From positions 62,001 through 126,000 of the forward strand of contig WNNJ02002138.1 in the NCBI GenBank assembly GCA_012934845.2: a stretch of DNA of 64,000 nucleotides, in the 5' to 3' direction. Of the stretch, positions 9,166 to 19,066 are shown piece after piece (position 1 is the stretch's first letter; each line of letters begins with the position of its first letter). The stretch comes from Pomphorhynchus laevis. Taxonomy: Eukaryota > Acanthocephala > Palaeacanthocephala > Echinorhynchida > Pomphorhynchidae. Position numbers and translations under genes: made by a program. Below the pieces are notes generated by a model that saw nothing but the letters and a program-made list of their open reading frames with translations, was not told where the DNA came from and searched no databases.

Positions 9166-12020
9166 AACAACAACAATTTATTGACAAGAAAAATAAACAA
9201 AAGATATAAGATTTTTCCTGTCAACCAGTGGTTGACAGGAAAAACTCCCTCCAAGGTTGTGCAGGCAGTGCACGAACAAAACTACTCCAAACATCTCGAA
9301 CCTGGGTGACACACCAGAGTTCTCTTTCAGATAGCCATAGGCGGTGTTCGGCCAGTTTCGAGATTTGATCTCTCTACCGGTACCGAGATCTACCTCGAGG
9401 TCTCTTTCCAGAGAGTCCAACCTGAAAAAACATCCTAGGATAGGCGATCCCTAGACATCCTCAGAACGTGTCTTAGAGACCTCAGCTGATTTTCTTCGAT
9501 GTAAAGAAGCGGAGACTTTACTCCACGTCCATACCGTGTGACCGAATTCATAACCTTATCTCTAAAGCTAAGACCGGCCACACCGCGAAGGAACCTCATT
9601 TCAGTGGTCTGTATCCGAGATATTATCATTTCGGAAATAACCCAAAGCTAATAATCATAGATTAAGATAGGAACGAAGATTGCGTGGTAAACTGCACGCT
9701 TCGCCCGAAGACTCAACTCCCGCTTCACCACGACAGACCTGTACAAAAAACGCATTGCTGCGTTTGCTGAACAAATCCGCTTCTAAATCTCCTTGATGTT
9801 CTTGCCGTCCCTCGAGAACAATAACTTAAGATACATGAAATCCTCCACATCAGGAAGAACCTTTTTATTAATGCGGATTGACATTGGCACCTCAATCCGA
9901 GACAAGCACATAGAGACAGTCGTGAAGGTACTAACAAACATCCTTGCCGCTTGGGATTCAATCGTGAATCCATCAATAGGCATTGTAAGTAACCAGGCCA
10001 AAAAGCCAAAAAACAACGTCATATACATAGTTGGATTTATAGTTCCACGAACTGGACGAAAGCCGCATTGTTCCTCTTGCAACTGTCCCTCAACTATCGG
10101 CCTTATTCTTAATTCAAGAATCCTAGCAAATAGCTTACAAGTTTGACTTAGAAGAGTGATGCCTCGATAATTGGAAAACACTCTTCGGTCACCTTTCTTA
10201 AGGATCGGTATCACCATCCCAGTTCGCCACTAACTAGGAACCTTGCCGAATTTAATGCAACATTGAAGATCCGTGCTTGCCACTCTATGCCAACAACGTC
10301 GAGAGCCTTTAAAGCTTCAGGTCGAATCTCGTTTACTCCAGAAGACTTGCCATTACGAAGTTTTTTAACAGCAGCAATGACCTCTTCCAAAGACATGAGT
10401 TATTCCGTTGGTTCTAAAGGCTCTACTTCTACAAGAGAAAGCATATCCACCGGATTAAGGAGACTCATAAAATGCTCTTTCCAAAAAACCAAGAATTTCT
10501 TCAATGTCAGTCAGCATAGATCCTCTCTTGTCATAGACAGTTTGAGGAGTTTTCTACTTTCCAACATAAAGGTTCCTGATCGTCGTCCAGAACATCTTCG
10601 AAGCTAATCTATAACCAAGTTATAAGTACTCTCCAAACTTTTCCCAAGCCTCCTTCTTCGATTCGATAACTGTTCGAGCTGAATCTCTCTTTGCCCTTCG
10701 GTACTTGTCTACAGCTTCCACTGATTTATCCGACAAAGTTGCCTTATAAGCCAGCTTCTTCTGTTGGACAAAATCTCTAACTGTTGGTGTCCACCAAGCA
10801 GTTCGAGTATTTCCTCCGCGACAAGCATTTAATGCCTTCGAGCCACAACTTTTCACAGTTGCTTTGGCAAGCGAGGATCTGAACATCTCCCATTCCTGAT
10901 AAATGCTCTTCACCTCTTCTGGCAACCGAGAGAAGTCCTACCGGATGTATCCATAAAACCGTTATTTGACAGAAACATCTGCTAGACGTTCCCAGCACGC
11001 CATCACACAACGTTTACATTTACCAGGCTTGTCTAGTATCCGATCTTGTCATCGAAGTTTACTAACTACAAGGTAGTGATCGGTTAAACGCTCAGCTTCT
11101 CTCTTCACACGAGTGCCCAGAACATAACGTCGCAGATCATTTGAAACGATTACAAAATCGATTATTGATCTTTGACTGAGAGAATCCTGAAGCCATGTGC
11201 ATCTATGGATCTCTTTATGTTCAAACATGGTGGTGATTATGCACAAATTGTTACGATAACAAAAGTGCAATAATTCGGCACCACTCGCATTCAGATGAGA
11301 TATTCCGTTCCTCCCCAACACTCCTTCCAAGTACTACTGTCGCTACCAACATGACAACCGGGGACTTGTAAGTATCCCTATACTTGCCTGTCGTCGTTTT
11401 CCGTTGATAACTCCAGAATAGTTCAAGGTTTAAACTTGATCCAAAACTTAAGTTCAAAATCCAGAATAGTGAAGAGAAGTCACTCCGACTATTTCAAGAC
11501 TGAAGCGAACCATCTCTTCAACTAATTCTGGTTCCTTCCCTGTCAAGGAGATGACATTCCATGTTCCTACATGAAGGCTATTCCGCTTCAGATGTTGATG
11601 CCTCTTTCGCTGTCTCCGTACAACTGCCCTGTCACACGGCCCCCTACAATGCAAACTCCTTCGGTCAGTAGTGAGTTGACCATTGTTCTTCGCACTTAAT
11701 TTATATTTTGTAAATTTGTCGCTTGTCCTTTTCATGGTCTTGATTTATTTTTTCGACTATCTCCCGTTCCCGATATCCTGTGATGATCCAACATCGCTAC
11801 TGTAAGGAAACAGGTCGCCGAGATTCTCTTCCGCCTTTTTGCCCATTGTTCAATCTGCCGTTGGAGTCATCAGAGTGATTTTGCTTGTTCGGCTATCTCC
11901 CTTTCCCAATATTATTTGAAGATCCTACATCGCTAATGTGAGGAAACAGGCCTCCGTGACTCTCTTCCTCCTTTTCGTCCATTGTATAATCCGCCGTTGA
12001 AGCCATCGGAGGGATCTGAG
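9166..12020 (-). mobile_element. APE-type LINE, family H, degenerate
   Basis: Read on the minus strand, an endonuclease start (LHVGTWNVISLTGKEPELVEEM) lies near 11570-11630. Further endonuclease pieces follow near 11049-11330 (IIDFVIVSNDLRRYVLG, ending TDHYLV). A linker follows at 10620-10925. RT pieces come next: NGKSSGVNEIRPEALK near 10350, and KKGDRRVFSNYRGITLLS with EEQCGFRP near 10050-10200. A C-terminal remnant lies near 9178-9420. The NYRGITLLS and GTWNVxSLTGKEPELV phrases are typical of a widespread APE LINE group; I do not assign the clade. The 3' tail is a short GTT run at about 9172. At least six frames are needed to cover it, so it is old. The 5' leader has two tandem units of about 125 bp (11755-11880 and 11895-12015). 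Confidence 0.75.
9212..9244. repeat. Perfect short-spacer palindrome in LINE H 3' region
   Basis: Two 16-base arms (TTTTTCCTGTCAACCA and its exact complement) are separated by one base. It lies in the 3' untranslated part of LINE H, about 40 bp before the tail, and could be the 3' stem-loop of the element or a snap-back. Confidence 0.9.
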
Positions 12021-12109
12021 ATAGTCTATAAAATAACTATCCCTACGGCTGATGCAATCCGGCCAATTATTTAGCCGTTGATCGACGAATGTCGAAAATA
12101 CGTTGGCTG

Positions 12110-12182
12110 GGCCGCTCCACGAAGAGGCTAATTGGCAATAGGTGCCAGTTTAATACTTAGTCGACTGGCACTTAGCGGCCCA
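12110..12182. repeat. Nested inverted repeats upstream of LINE H
   Basis: GGGCCGCT and AGCGGCCC form the outer pair, and GTGCCAGT/ACTGGCAC forms an inner hairpin with a loop of about 14 bases. The block lies about 100 bp beyond the 5' leader repeats of LINE H. The helices are nested, not pseudoknotted, so a HDV-like fold is not supported. Confidence 0.7.
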
Positions 12183-12209
12183 TAAAATATTATAATTATT
12201 TATTATATA

Positions 12210-13205
12210 ATTATTTATTATAAATTGATTGTTCACTCATATTGGATTACTTATTAGTGGAGAGAGTGAAGAAAATATTTATTTAATCAAATTTTCAATT
12301 TTCAACTCTAAAATCAAAATTATAATCCAAGAATCATTTATCAATGATCATGATACACGCCGTTTTTCTCTAAACAGATTATAATTATACCGAAATTTTC
12401 TGGAATTAAAAGTACAAGAATTGTTTTGTCTTTGGCAGCTTCTGAATTCGAAATTATAATGAAGGAATCATTTATCAATGATCCTGTCATACACCGGTTA
12501 TATCTAAATTTCTGTAATTAAAAGTACAAGGATCATTTTGATGAATGATTTTTTAGTGATTTTTTATAAACGGCAATACAATTTAAATACATTCAAAGCT
12601 TCTAATTAAAATTTGTTACCTTAAAGTCAATATTTTGTTTATCGTGATAACTCTTTGTCATTATTTCCATACCCGATTCCATTGCCTTTCTCTTTTTTGC
12701 ATAGGATTCTAAAATTGTTTTAATGGGTTTCACAATATCGTCGTTCAGTGAATTGGAGAACAGCCTATGGTTTTCAGCTTCTGAATCGAATTCTACAGCT
12801 AATTCGTGATATGCATTCGACATTGTTCTTAATAATTGTGATTGTTTATTTTACCAAAATTATAATTTTAAATATTTAAAAATATATTATTGAATGTATT
12901 TATTATTTTTGAATTATGCGCACTTTTAAATTATTGATTAATAAAAAATATTATATTATAAATTGATTGTTCACTCATATTGGATTATTTATTAGTGGAG
13001 AGAGTGAAGAAAATATTTATTTAATCTCGAATTTTCCATTGCCTACTGATATTTTGTAAAAATATTATTGTAAAAATATTTTTTGTAACATTTACTCCTG
13101 ATGATAGCAGTAGGCTATTGAAAAATCGAGATTAAATAAATATTTTCTTCACTCTCTCCACTAATAAATAATCCAATATGAGTGAACAATCAATTTATAA
13201 AATAT
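12210..13205. repeat. AT-rich fold-back repeat block
   Basis: A repeat of about 80-90 bp (landmark GATTGTTCACTCATATTGGA) occurs direct at about 12223-12290 and 12958-13045, and inverted at about 13108-13200. The last two form a large hairpin with a spacer of about 60 bp. Between the first two lies a duplicated segment (12330-12420 and 12460-12535) and a possible host exon. The termini could belong to a non-autonomous DNA element; no transposase is seen. Confidence 0.65.
12620..12823 (-). CDS. Possible host exon, helical F-BAR-like segment
   Basis: A 68-residue open frame starts MSNAYHELAVEFDSEAENH and runs through LNDDIVKPIKTILESYAKKRKAME to SYHDKQNIDFK, ending at a strong 5' splice site (AAG then GTAACA at 12619). 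A possible acceptor (ATTATTAAG) precedes the ATG. The spaced charged and hydrophobic pattern, with HRLFSNSL..DIVKPIK, resembles the first helices of F-BAR (FCH) domains, which bend membranes. The likeness is by eye only. No neighbouring exon was found, and fold-back repeats surround it, so it could also be a captured exon. Its codon use looks like that of the ALG-2 exons. Confidence 0.4.
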
Positions 13206-13214
13206 AATAAAAGT

Positions 13215-14940
13215 TTAGCGTGAAATTTGAATGATTTTCGAAATAAAAATTTGATTTCTGATGTTTTGTAAGTGTACGTCAATTGATTTTTTATTTATTT
13301 TTCCAAAGAGAAAATGGACTTCACAAGCACGTAAATGTTTGCATTTTGATATATTTACAATCAACCTATTGAGCAGAGCCCAATTTTCGACTTCATCGAT
13401 ATCCCGTTGCAGTTTAACTATATCATTGGGTGAACGAATTGCCCGCCAGATTTTCAAATCGTCTGCATATAAAAGCATCCGAGAATCAATAAATTCCGGG
13501 ATATCGTTGATGTAGACACTAAATAACAATGGACCCAATACTGAACCTTGAGGCACCCCTATATTACATGGCCGCGAAGAAGAGTAAAAATTATCTACAT
13601 GCACACAATAACTACGATTGCTTAAAAACGATTCAATCCATCTAACAAGCAAAAATGGAATGCCACTTTTCTCTAGTTTATTTAGGAGGAATCTATGGTC
13701 TACTCTGTCAAATGCCTTAGAGAAATCGAAGAATATGATGTCAGTAGCAATTGATACGGCTTTATTAGCTGACCAATCAAGATGGGCTGCGAGTAGATTA
13801 GTAACTGTCGAATAACCCTTACGGAAACCATGTTGCTCAGAAGCTATTACATTATTCTCACTATAAAACTTGACCATATAACCATGTATAATTCGCTCTA
13901 ACATTCTACAACATAAGCAAGTAATACTTACTGGTCTATAATTGTCTACTGAAGATCTATCATCCTTTTTGAAGATGGGGTGAATGATCGATTGTTTCCA
14001 CTCTTTTGGAAGAGTCGTATCAATAATAGATTGTCGATATATGTTACAAAGTGGTGTATATATTGAGTCTGCTATTCGACGAAGATATATCGAAGGTAAC
14101 AAATCAGCACCTTTGGAGTTTGTCTCTTTAAGACGATGCAGTTCAGCTAAAACTTTCTCAGGAGTTATCAAATTAGCTATGTATAAACTAGGATATGAAA
14201 CACTAGCACCTCTTATCGTCTCACTGTTCTGGATAGGTTCAGAATACTCGTTTGTAGTCTCTTTGTACAAGTAAAAATGCCTTGAGAACATATCAGCAAG
14301 GTCGTATTCAATAACGCTATCAAAATATTGGCCAATTGTTTTATTAGCGTTCCTACTACTATTCACATAGAAAGAGAGCTTTGGGATCATGTCTACAACT
14401 ATGAGCTAGACCATTTTCAAATAAATAGCGCTTATGTCGCTTTAAAGAATTGAAGAAATTTCTCGCCTGCTTATAAACACCATATTCACAAAACCCACCC
14501 TTAAAGCATTTGAAACTGAAGTCACGAGCCTTCATCGCAGTAGCCAGCTCAGTATCAAACCAACGAGCGCTTTTCCGACTAGTCTTAGACTTCAAAGGTG
14601 AGAATTTTACCATTTGAGAATAATGCGTCACGCGAAAATGATCCCAGGCCTCGTCAACTCCGGCAAAGATCAAGAAGGGAAGAACTACAACTTGAAAAGC
14701 GAGTATGTACATCAACAAATTGAGCAAGACCACAATAAGCAAAACACTCCATAAGGTCACAAGATTCACTATCACAAGTATGAAGAACCGTATTCGAAGT
14801 CCATTCAACATCTGGCATATTCAGATCCCCAATTATCACAGTATCACAATCTCCTCGCGTATACAACTATATATCTTCAATGAGTTTCTTAGATATTGCC
14901 TTAGGAGCACGATACACAAGACCCAGTATGATGGGTGAGC
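13215..14940 (-). mobile_element. CR1/Jockey-like LINE, truncated at both ends
   Basis: The minus strand carries the end of an APE endonuclease (IIGDLNMPDVEW near 14820; DLC.. near 14660), a linker, and a reverse transcriptase in one long frame (13215-14390). RT motifs are NYRPVSITCLCCRMLERI, FFDFSKAFDRVDH (first Asp), GVPQGSVLGPLLFSVYIND and LLYADDLKIW (YADD). The frame runs out near 13300 before the C-terminal region and meets the fold-back block. A related copy lies at 15793-17460 in the other orientation. Confidence 0.85.
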
Positions 14941-14999
14941 TGTTATCAAACTTCACCTGACACCACAATCACCTGATCTGATTTATCTATTAAAGAGAA

Positions 15000-15519
15000 T
15001 TTTGTAATTACGAAACTGTTATGCATTAACTTGAATGCTATTTTATATGTTTATTAATACCTCGTAGGCTTCTATATATTTTAATTTATTCAACATTGTT
15101 TTATAATCGACAAATTTTTCGAGCCGGTAGTATTAGACTTATCTCCCTATCGGAATGATGCAAATAAGGAACGACGTCATTTGATTAAATGCGTTGATAA
15201 TTTTCTCGAATCGCTGGATTCAATCACAGATTCTCAAAGATTGAATATTTTAGTTAATGCCGAATATTATCTGAGTATGAGCCTGTTGGTGGTTGTGACA
15301 AGTATGACTCAATGAAAACTATTCTTTCGTATAAATTTTCAAAACGTCGAAGCGATGTATTTTTGCGCCTACATTAACGGAGCCGAAAACAATAGCAGAC
15401 AGACCATCGATCAATTAGTGCTTTTTAACTATTAACATTTCTTTTCAAACGGGCCCATTTGAGGGAACCCATAGACGTTATAAATTTCGACAATAAAAAA
15501 TTATTAATAACAAATTGAG
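15000..15519 (+). other. Unassigned stretch with a short open frame
   Basis: An open frame at about 15117-15316 reads VVLDLSPYRNDANKERRHLI and on through FLESLDSITDSQRLNILVNA to a TGA. Its content looks like real or once-real coding sequence, perhaps from a retroelement gag, but I do not recognise the family. The rest of the stretch shows nothing. Confidence 0.3.
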
Positions 15520-15780
15520 TACAAGACAAAGCCGCAAATGGCTGTTCAGTCTGTTCACTGTTGATATAAAAAAAATAAAAAATGAAGTGTAGAATGTAAT
15601 CAGCCGAATGGGTAGTTCAACACTGATGATTCGAGCTGTCATGCATCCACTTCCTCACTTGAAGTTTAAAATGCAAATAACTGGAGGCACAAGCTATTTC
15701 ATCAGGTACTGCATTCCAAATGTTAATTAAACGATGGGAGTGTATCAGTAGTTCTAAACTTTATAACATTTGTGGAATGT
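15520..15780 (-). mobile_element. CR1-like LINE 3' end, 5'-truncated
   Basis: On the minus strand the frame reads HSHRLINIWNAVPDEIACAS, then HFKLQVRKWMHDSS and a stop: the W.A.P.E/D.....S...FK....KW signature of the CR1 ORF2 C-terminus. A short 3' stem-loop (AGCC, loop, GGCT) follows near 15530. A second copy, about 85-90% alike by eye, lies at 17666-17860, so the two flank the plus-strand CR1 copy as direct repeats. Confidence 0.7.
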
Positions 15781-15792
15781 CATTAAAAAGAT

Positions 15793-17460
15793 TTGACAAC
15801 TTCCCACGTTGCCAAGAGATCAAGATACAGTAGTCTTTGTCTCATTGAAGTCTCATTGAAGTCTATTCCGAATTACAGTCTAAAAGCAAATAATTCAAGA
15901 GGTTGTGACTTACTACCTTATGTTTATCTGGGCAGATTAGCAGGCTCAATTTGCGTTGCTCTTTGTGCAATTTTTCACCAGTCAATATTAGAAAGATCTC
16001 TTCCTAATGTATGGAAGCAGTCAATTGTTCTTCCCTACTTCAAGAAGGGAGATCGCTCTTCCGTCGAGAATTATATGCCTGTAAGCATTACTTGCATTTG
16101 CTGTAGAGTGTTGGTGAGGTTTGTACATCGCTACATGGTTGAGTTTTTACATGTAGAAAAATCTTTAGTATCTAATCATCACGGATTTCGAGAGGGTTAT
16201 TCAACTGTTTCAAATTTGCTTGACGATCATCTTGATTGGACAGCGAATAAGGCACGCTTGACGATAATCTTGATTGGACAGCGAATAAGGCACGCTCTAC
16301 TGATACAGACGTATTCTTCGACTTTTATAAAGCTTTTGATAGAGTAGATCATGGTCTACTTCAAACACTTATCAATACTGGACTCCCAAACATACTTGTT
16401 GATTGAATTAGAGAATTTCTTCGTGATCGTAGCTTTCGAGTATTTGTCGATCGGTCATTGTCTGTGTCTAGATAATGTCATCTTGGAGTACCTTAAGGTT
16501 TAGTTTTGGATCTACTTTTATTCAGCATTTATGTTAACGATTTGCCTGAGTGCATTCACTTTTGATCATGTTTGTATTCAGATGATTTAAAAATATGGCG
16601 GCCCATTCATTCATGTGAGGATGTTGATGATTTGCAAACTGACATAGATAATGTAGAGTTGTGGGCGGCGTTTAACAAGCTTGTTTCGAAATGCAAACAT
16701 GCGTATTATTGGTAATGCTCGCAAGCAACTAACATCTGTTTGTTACAAATTTAAGGGCTGTCTTTTTGAAAGTGTCGATAGTTACAAAGATTTAGGAGTA
16801 TGGATTACCTCTAATTTAGCAACCAAAAAGTACACTGAGCAAGCTTGCACACTGAGCAAGCTTGACGCGCGTTTGTTCGCGTTGATCCGACTGCTCTGCA
16901 GTTTCTGATTTTAGCACATGTATTGAGTAAACTTTTATATGCAGCTCCGGTTATATACCCACGTACTGTACATGAGCATAAGAAATCAGTGAGGGTACTT
17001 CACAGGGTAACAAAACTAACACCAACGTTGGCGTCGCTATCTTATGAAGACATACTGAGATCACTAGGACTTGAGACCTTCATATGGACCCGTCGGTACA
17101 TTGATATGTGTATTGTTTGGCATTTATTCCAACGTCCGCATCACCCTTTTCGGAGTAGGGCTCAATTACGTGGTTTAAATGTTCTCCGAGGTCATTATTT
17201 AACTATTTGAAGAATCAGGGTACAGAAATTGAGTGTGATGCAATTTGATAGAAGAATTGTTGAGCTTTCGAACAACCTTGATGCAAACACCGTTGGATGC
17301 AGCTCACTAAGTGCTTTGAAAAAAGGATTACGAATGGATCGGGCAATGTTTCGTGTTGCATTTCCTTATTTTAATAACTAATTAACTTATTTACAAACTT
17401 GTTGTGAACTAGCTATTTGAGCTAATGCTCATATATTGTTGAATGTATAATAATTGAAGA
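15793..17460 (+). mobile_element. CR1-like LINE, reverse transcriptase half, degenerate
   Basis: Recognisable blocks on the plus strand are the RT start (SRGCDLLPYVYLGRLAGSI, then SLPNVWKQSIVLPYFKKGDR), HHGFREGYSTVSNLL, and a broken motif region near 16310-16600 with remnants of FDRVDH and SDDLKIW. The thumb and C-terminal regions are at 16681-16908 and 16923-17210. The 3' end has a small hairpin (GAGC TAAT GCTC near 17410-17422) before the AT-rich tail. A local duplication (ATCTTGATTGGACAGCGAAT repeated near 16229 and 16266) disrupts it. The endonuclease is missing. Confidence 0.75.
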
Positions 17461-17665
17461 TAAACCTAACAAGGATAACCTGTCCTCATACGAATACGAA
17501 TTATGAAAGCAAATTCGAGACCCGAGACGAAGCACTGATTCAAGATCGGTAATTTTTTAGTACATGGAAAAACAGCTTGAATGCAATACTCAAGATGTGG
17601 ACGAACCAAAGAACAATAAAGGAGTTTGAAGACAGAAGGATTCATTCTCGAGAAGCAATTTTTGA

Positions 17666-17860
17666 TGACAAAGCCGCAAATGGCTGTTCAGTCTGTTCAC
17701 TGTTGATATAAAAAATTATGTGTAGAATGTATCAGCCGAATGAGTAGTTCAGCACTGATTGATGGTTCGAGCTGTCATGAATCCACTTCCTCACTTTAAG
17801 TTTAAAATGTGAATAGCTGGAGGCACAAGCAATTTTATCAGGTAGTGCATTCCTTTTATT
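17666..17860 (-). mobile_element. Second CR1-like LINE 3' end, 5'-truncated
   Basis: Same sequence as 15520-15780, shorter on its 5' side. It keeps the AGCC...GGCT stem-loop near its 3' end (17676-17690). Between 17460 and 17666 nothing recognisable is seen. Confidence 0.7.
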
Positions 17861-18094
17861 AGTTTATTAGTTTTTATCAGTGCATTCCATTTATTAGTTT
17901 ATTAGAATCTTTAGATAAGCAGGTATATTTTCAACCCGTGACACTCGCCCAGTATCTAGACTTATTCATTCAGAATACATTTGTTGCCGGTATGTCATCT
18001 ACCTTGATACGAGATCGACTATTTTTATTGTTGTAAAGGGCTGTAGCCGCGAAATCTGTGTTGCCGCTCATAAAATAAATCAACAGAATGAAAT

Positions 18095-18485
18095 AATAAA
18101 ATCAGCTAACTAAGTTTACATATTTTATATCATTTATAAATTAAAAAAATAATGGTAAATTTAATTTAAATAATTAAATAATAAAAATTATAAATAATTT
18201 AATAATTTTATATAAGATTTTATATAACTTATATAAAATTAAAATAAAAAATTGAAATTTAAAATAAAAATCAATTATTATAAATTGATTAATATCAGAC
18301 GTTGTATCATAATCTGGATTAGAATTCATCAGGTTGGAGCGGCTATGTTATAAGGTTTTGGCTTCTATTCCTTGACCCAACATACCAGAAGGGACCAAAT
18401 AAGTGCTTATGACGTATTTCCTCTAATGAAACTTGATTATCGAGTATCTTATTCTAATACAATGAATTTGATTTATTATCCGTAA
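18095..18485 (-). mobile_element. PLE terminal motif, minus orientation, decayed
   Basis: Read on the minus strand the order is the same as in the other PLE ends: ATTAGAATAAGATAC, GAGGAAATAC, GGTCCC, TATGTTGGG, then CATAGC and CCTGATGA, and finally the end block near 18100. The A/A' helix is no longer complementary (GGTCCC against AAGCC), so this copy is older than those at 3816 and 25325. Confidence 0.7.
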
Positions 18486-18499
18486 AAAATTTTCGTTTA

Positions 18500-18985
18500 A
18501 GTTTAAGTTTATTTTTTATAATAGTGTGTATTATGATATGTATTATAATATTATGTATTATAAGATGCTCTATTTCAATAGAGCATCTTTTGCAATCCAG
18601 AAAGTAGCTAAATGCTCGAACGACGAATTATCCCTGAGTTCGATAACATATTGGGGAAGCCGGCTCCACACTCGCACTGCTCGATGTGGCAATCGAAGTA
18701 CATGATTACGACTGTCATGAGATTGAGTAACTAAACAAAACATATAACCTCTGTATCCATATCCACAACTCAAATTAATCTCAGTTTATACAATAGTGTA
18801 GCGATCACGTTTTGTAGTTGTGTAGTTGAGATCTAATAATAATGAAACGTAGACATTGCAAACGAGATTTGTACGATTTACCAGACATTCCCACGCACGA
18901 TTTCGACGACAGTTTAACTATATTTTCGAGGCCGTTCATATCTCTCCTTGTACACAGAAAAGACGCCGAAACACTATAGTCGATA
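18500..18985 (-). mobile_element. CR1-like LINE 3' fragment
   Basis: The minus strand reads SASFLCTRRDMNGLENIVK and SSKSCVGMSGKSYKSRLQCL near 18870-18960, then HRAVRVWSRLPQYV and FEHLATFWIAKDALLK to a stop near 18570. These are the last parts of a CR1 ORF2. It abuts the 3' end of LINE A1. Its 3' limit is a perfect palindrome at 18562-18589 (13-base arms, two-base spacer). Confidence 0.65.
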
Positions 18986-19066
18986 AGTGGTTTAAAAAGA
19001 TTTATTTTAACGTGACAAATGCGTCCAGCGCATGCTTTAATGACCACAACAAAACAAGACTGTGAA

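Noticed and set aside
12110-12182. HDV-like ribozyme at the LINE H leader
   Set aside because: The helices are nested rather than interlocked.
15520-17860. LTR element with 190-bp direct repeats flanking a coding region
   Set aside because: The repeats encode a CR1 C-terminus on the minus strand, so they are two LINE ends and not LTRs.
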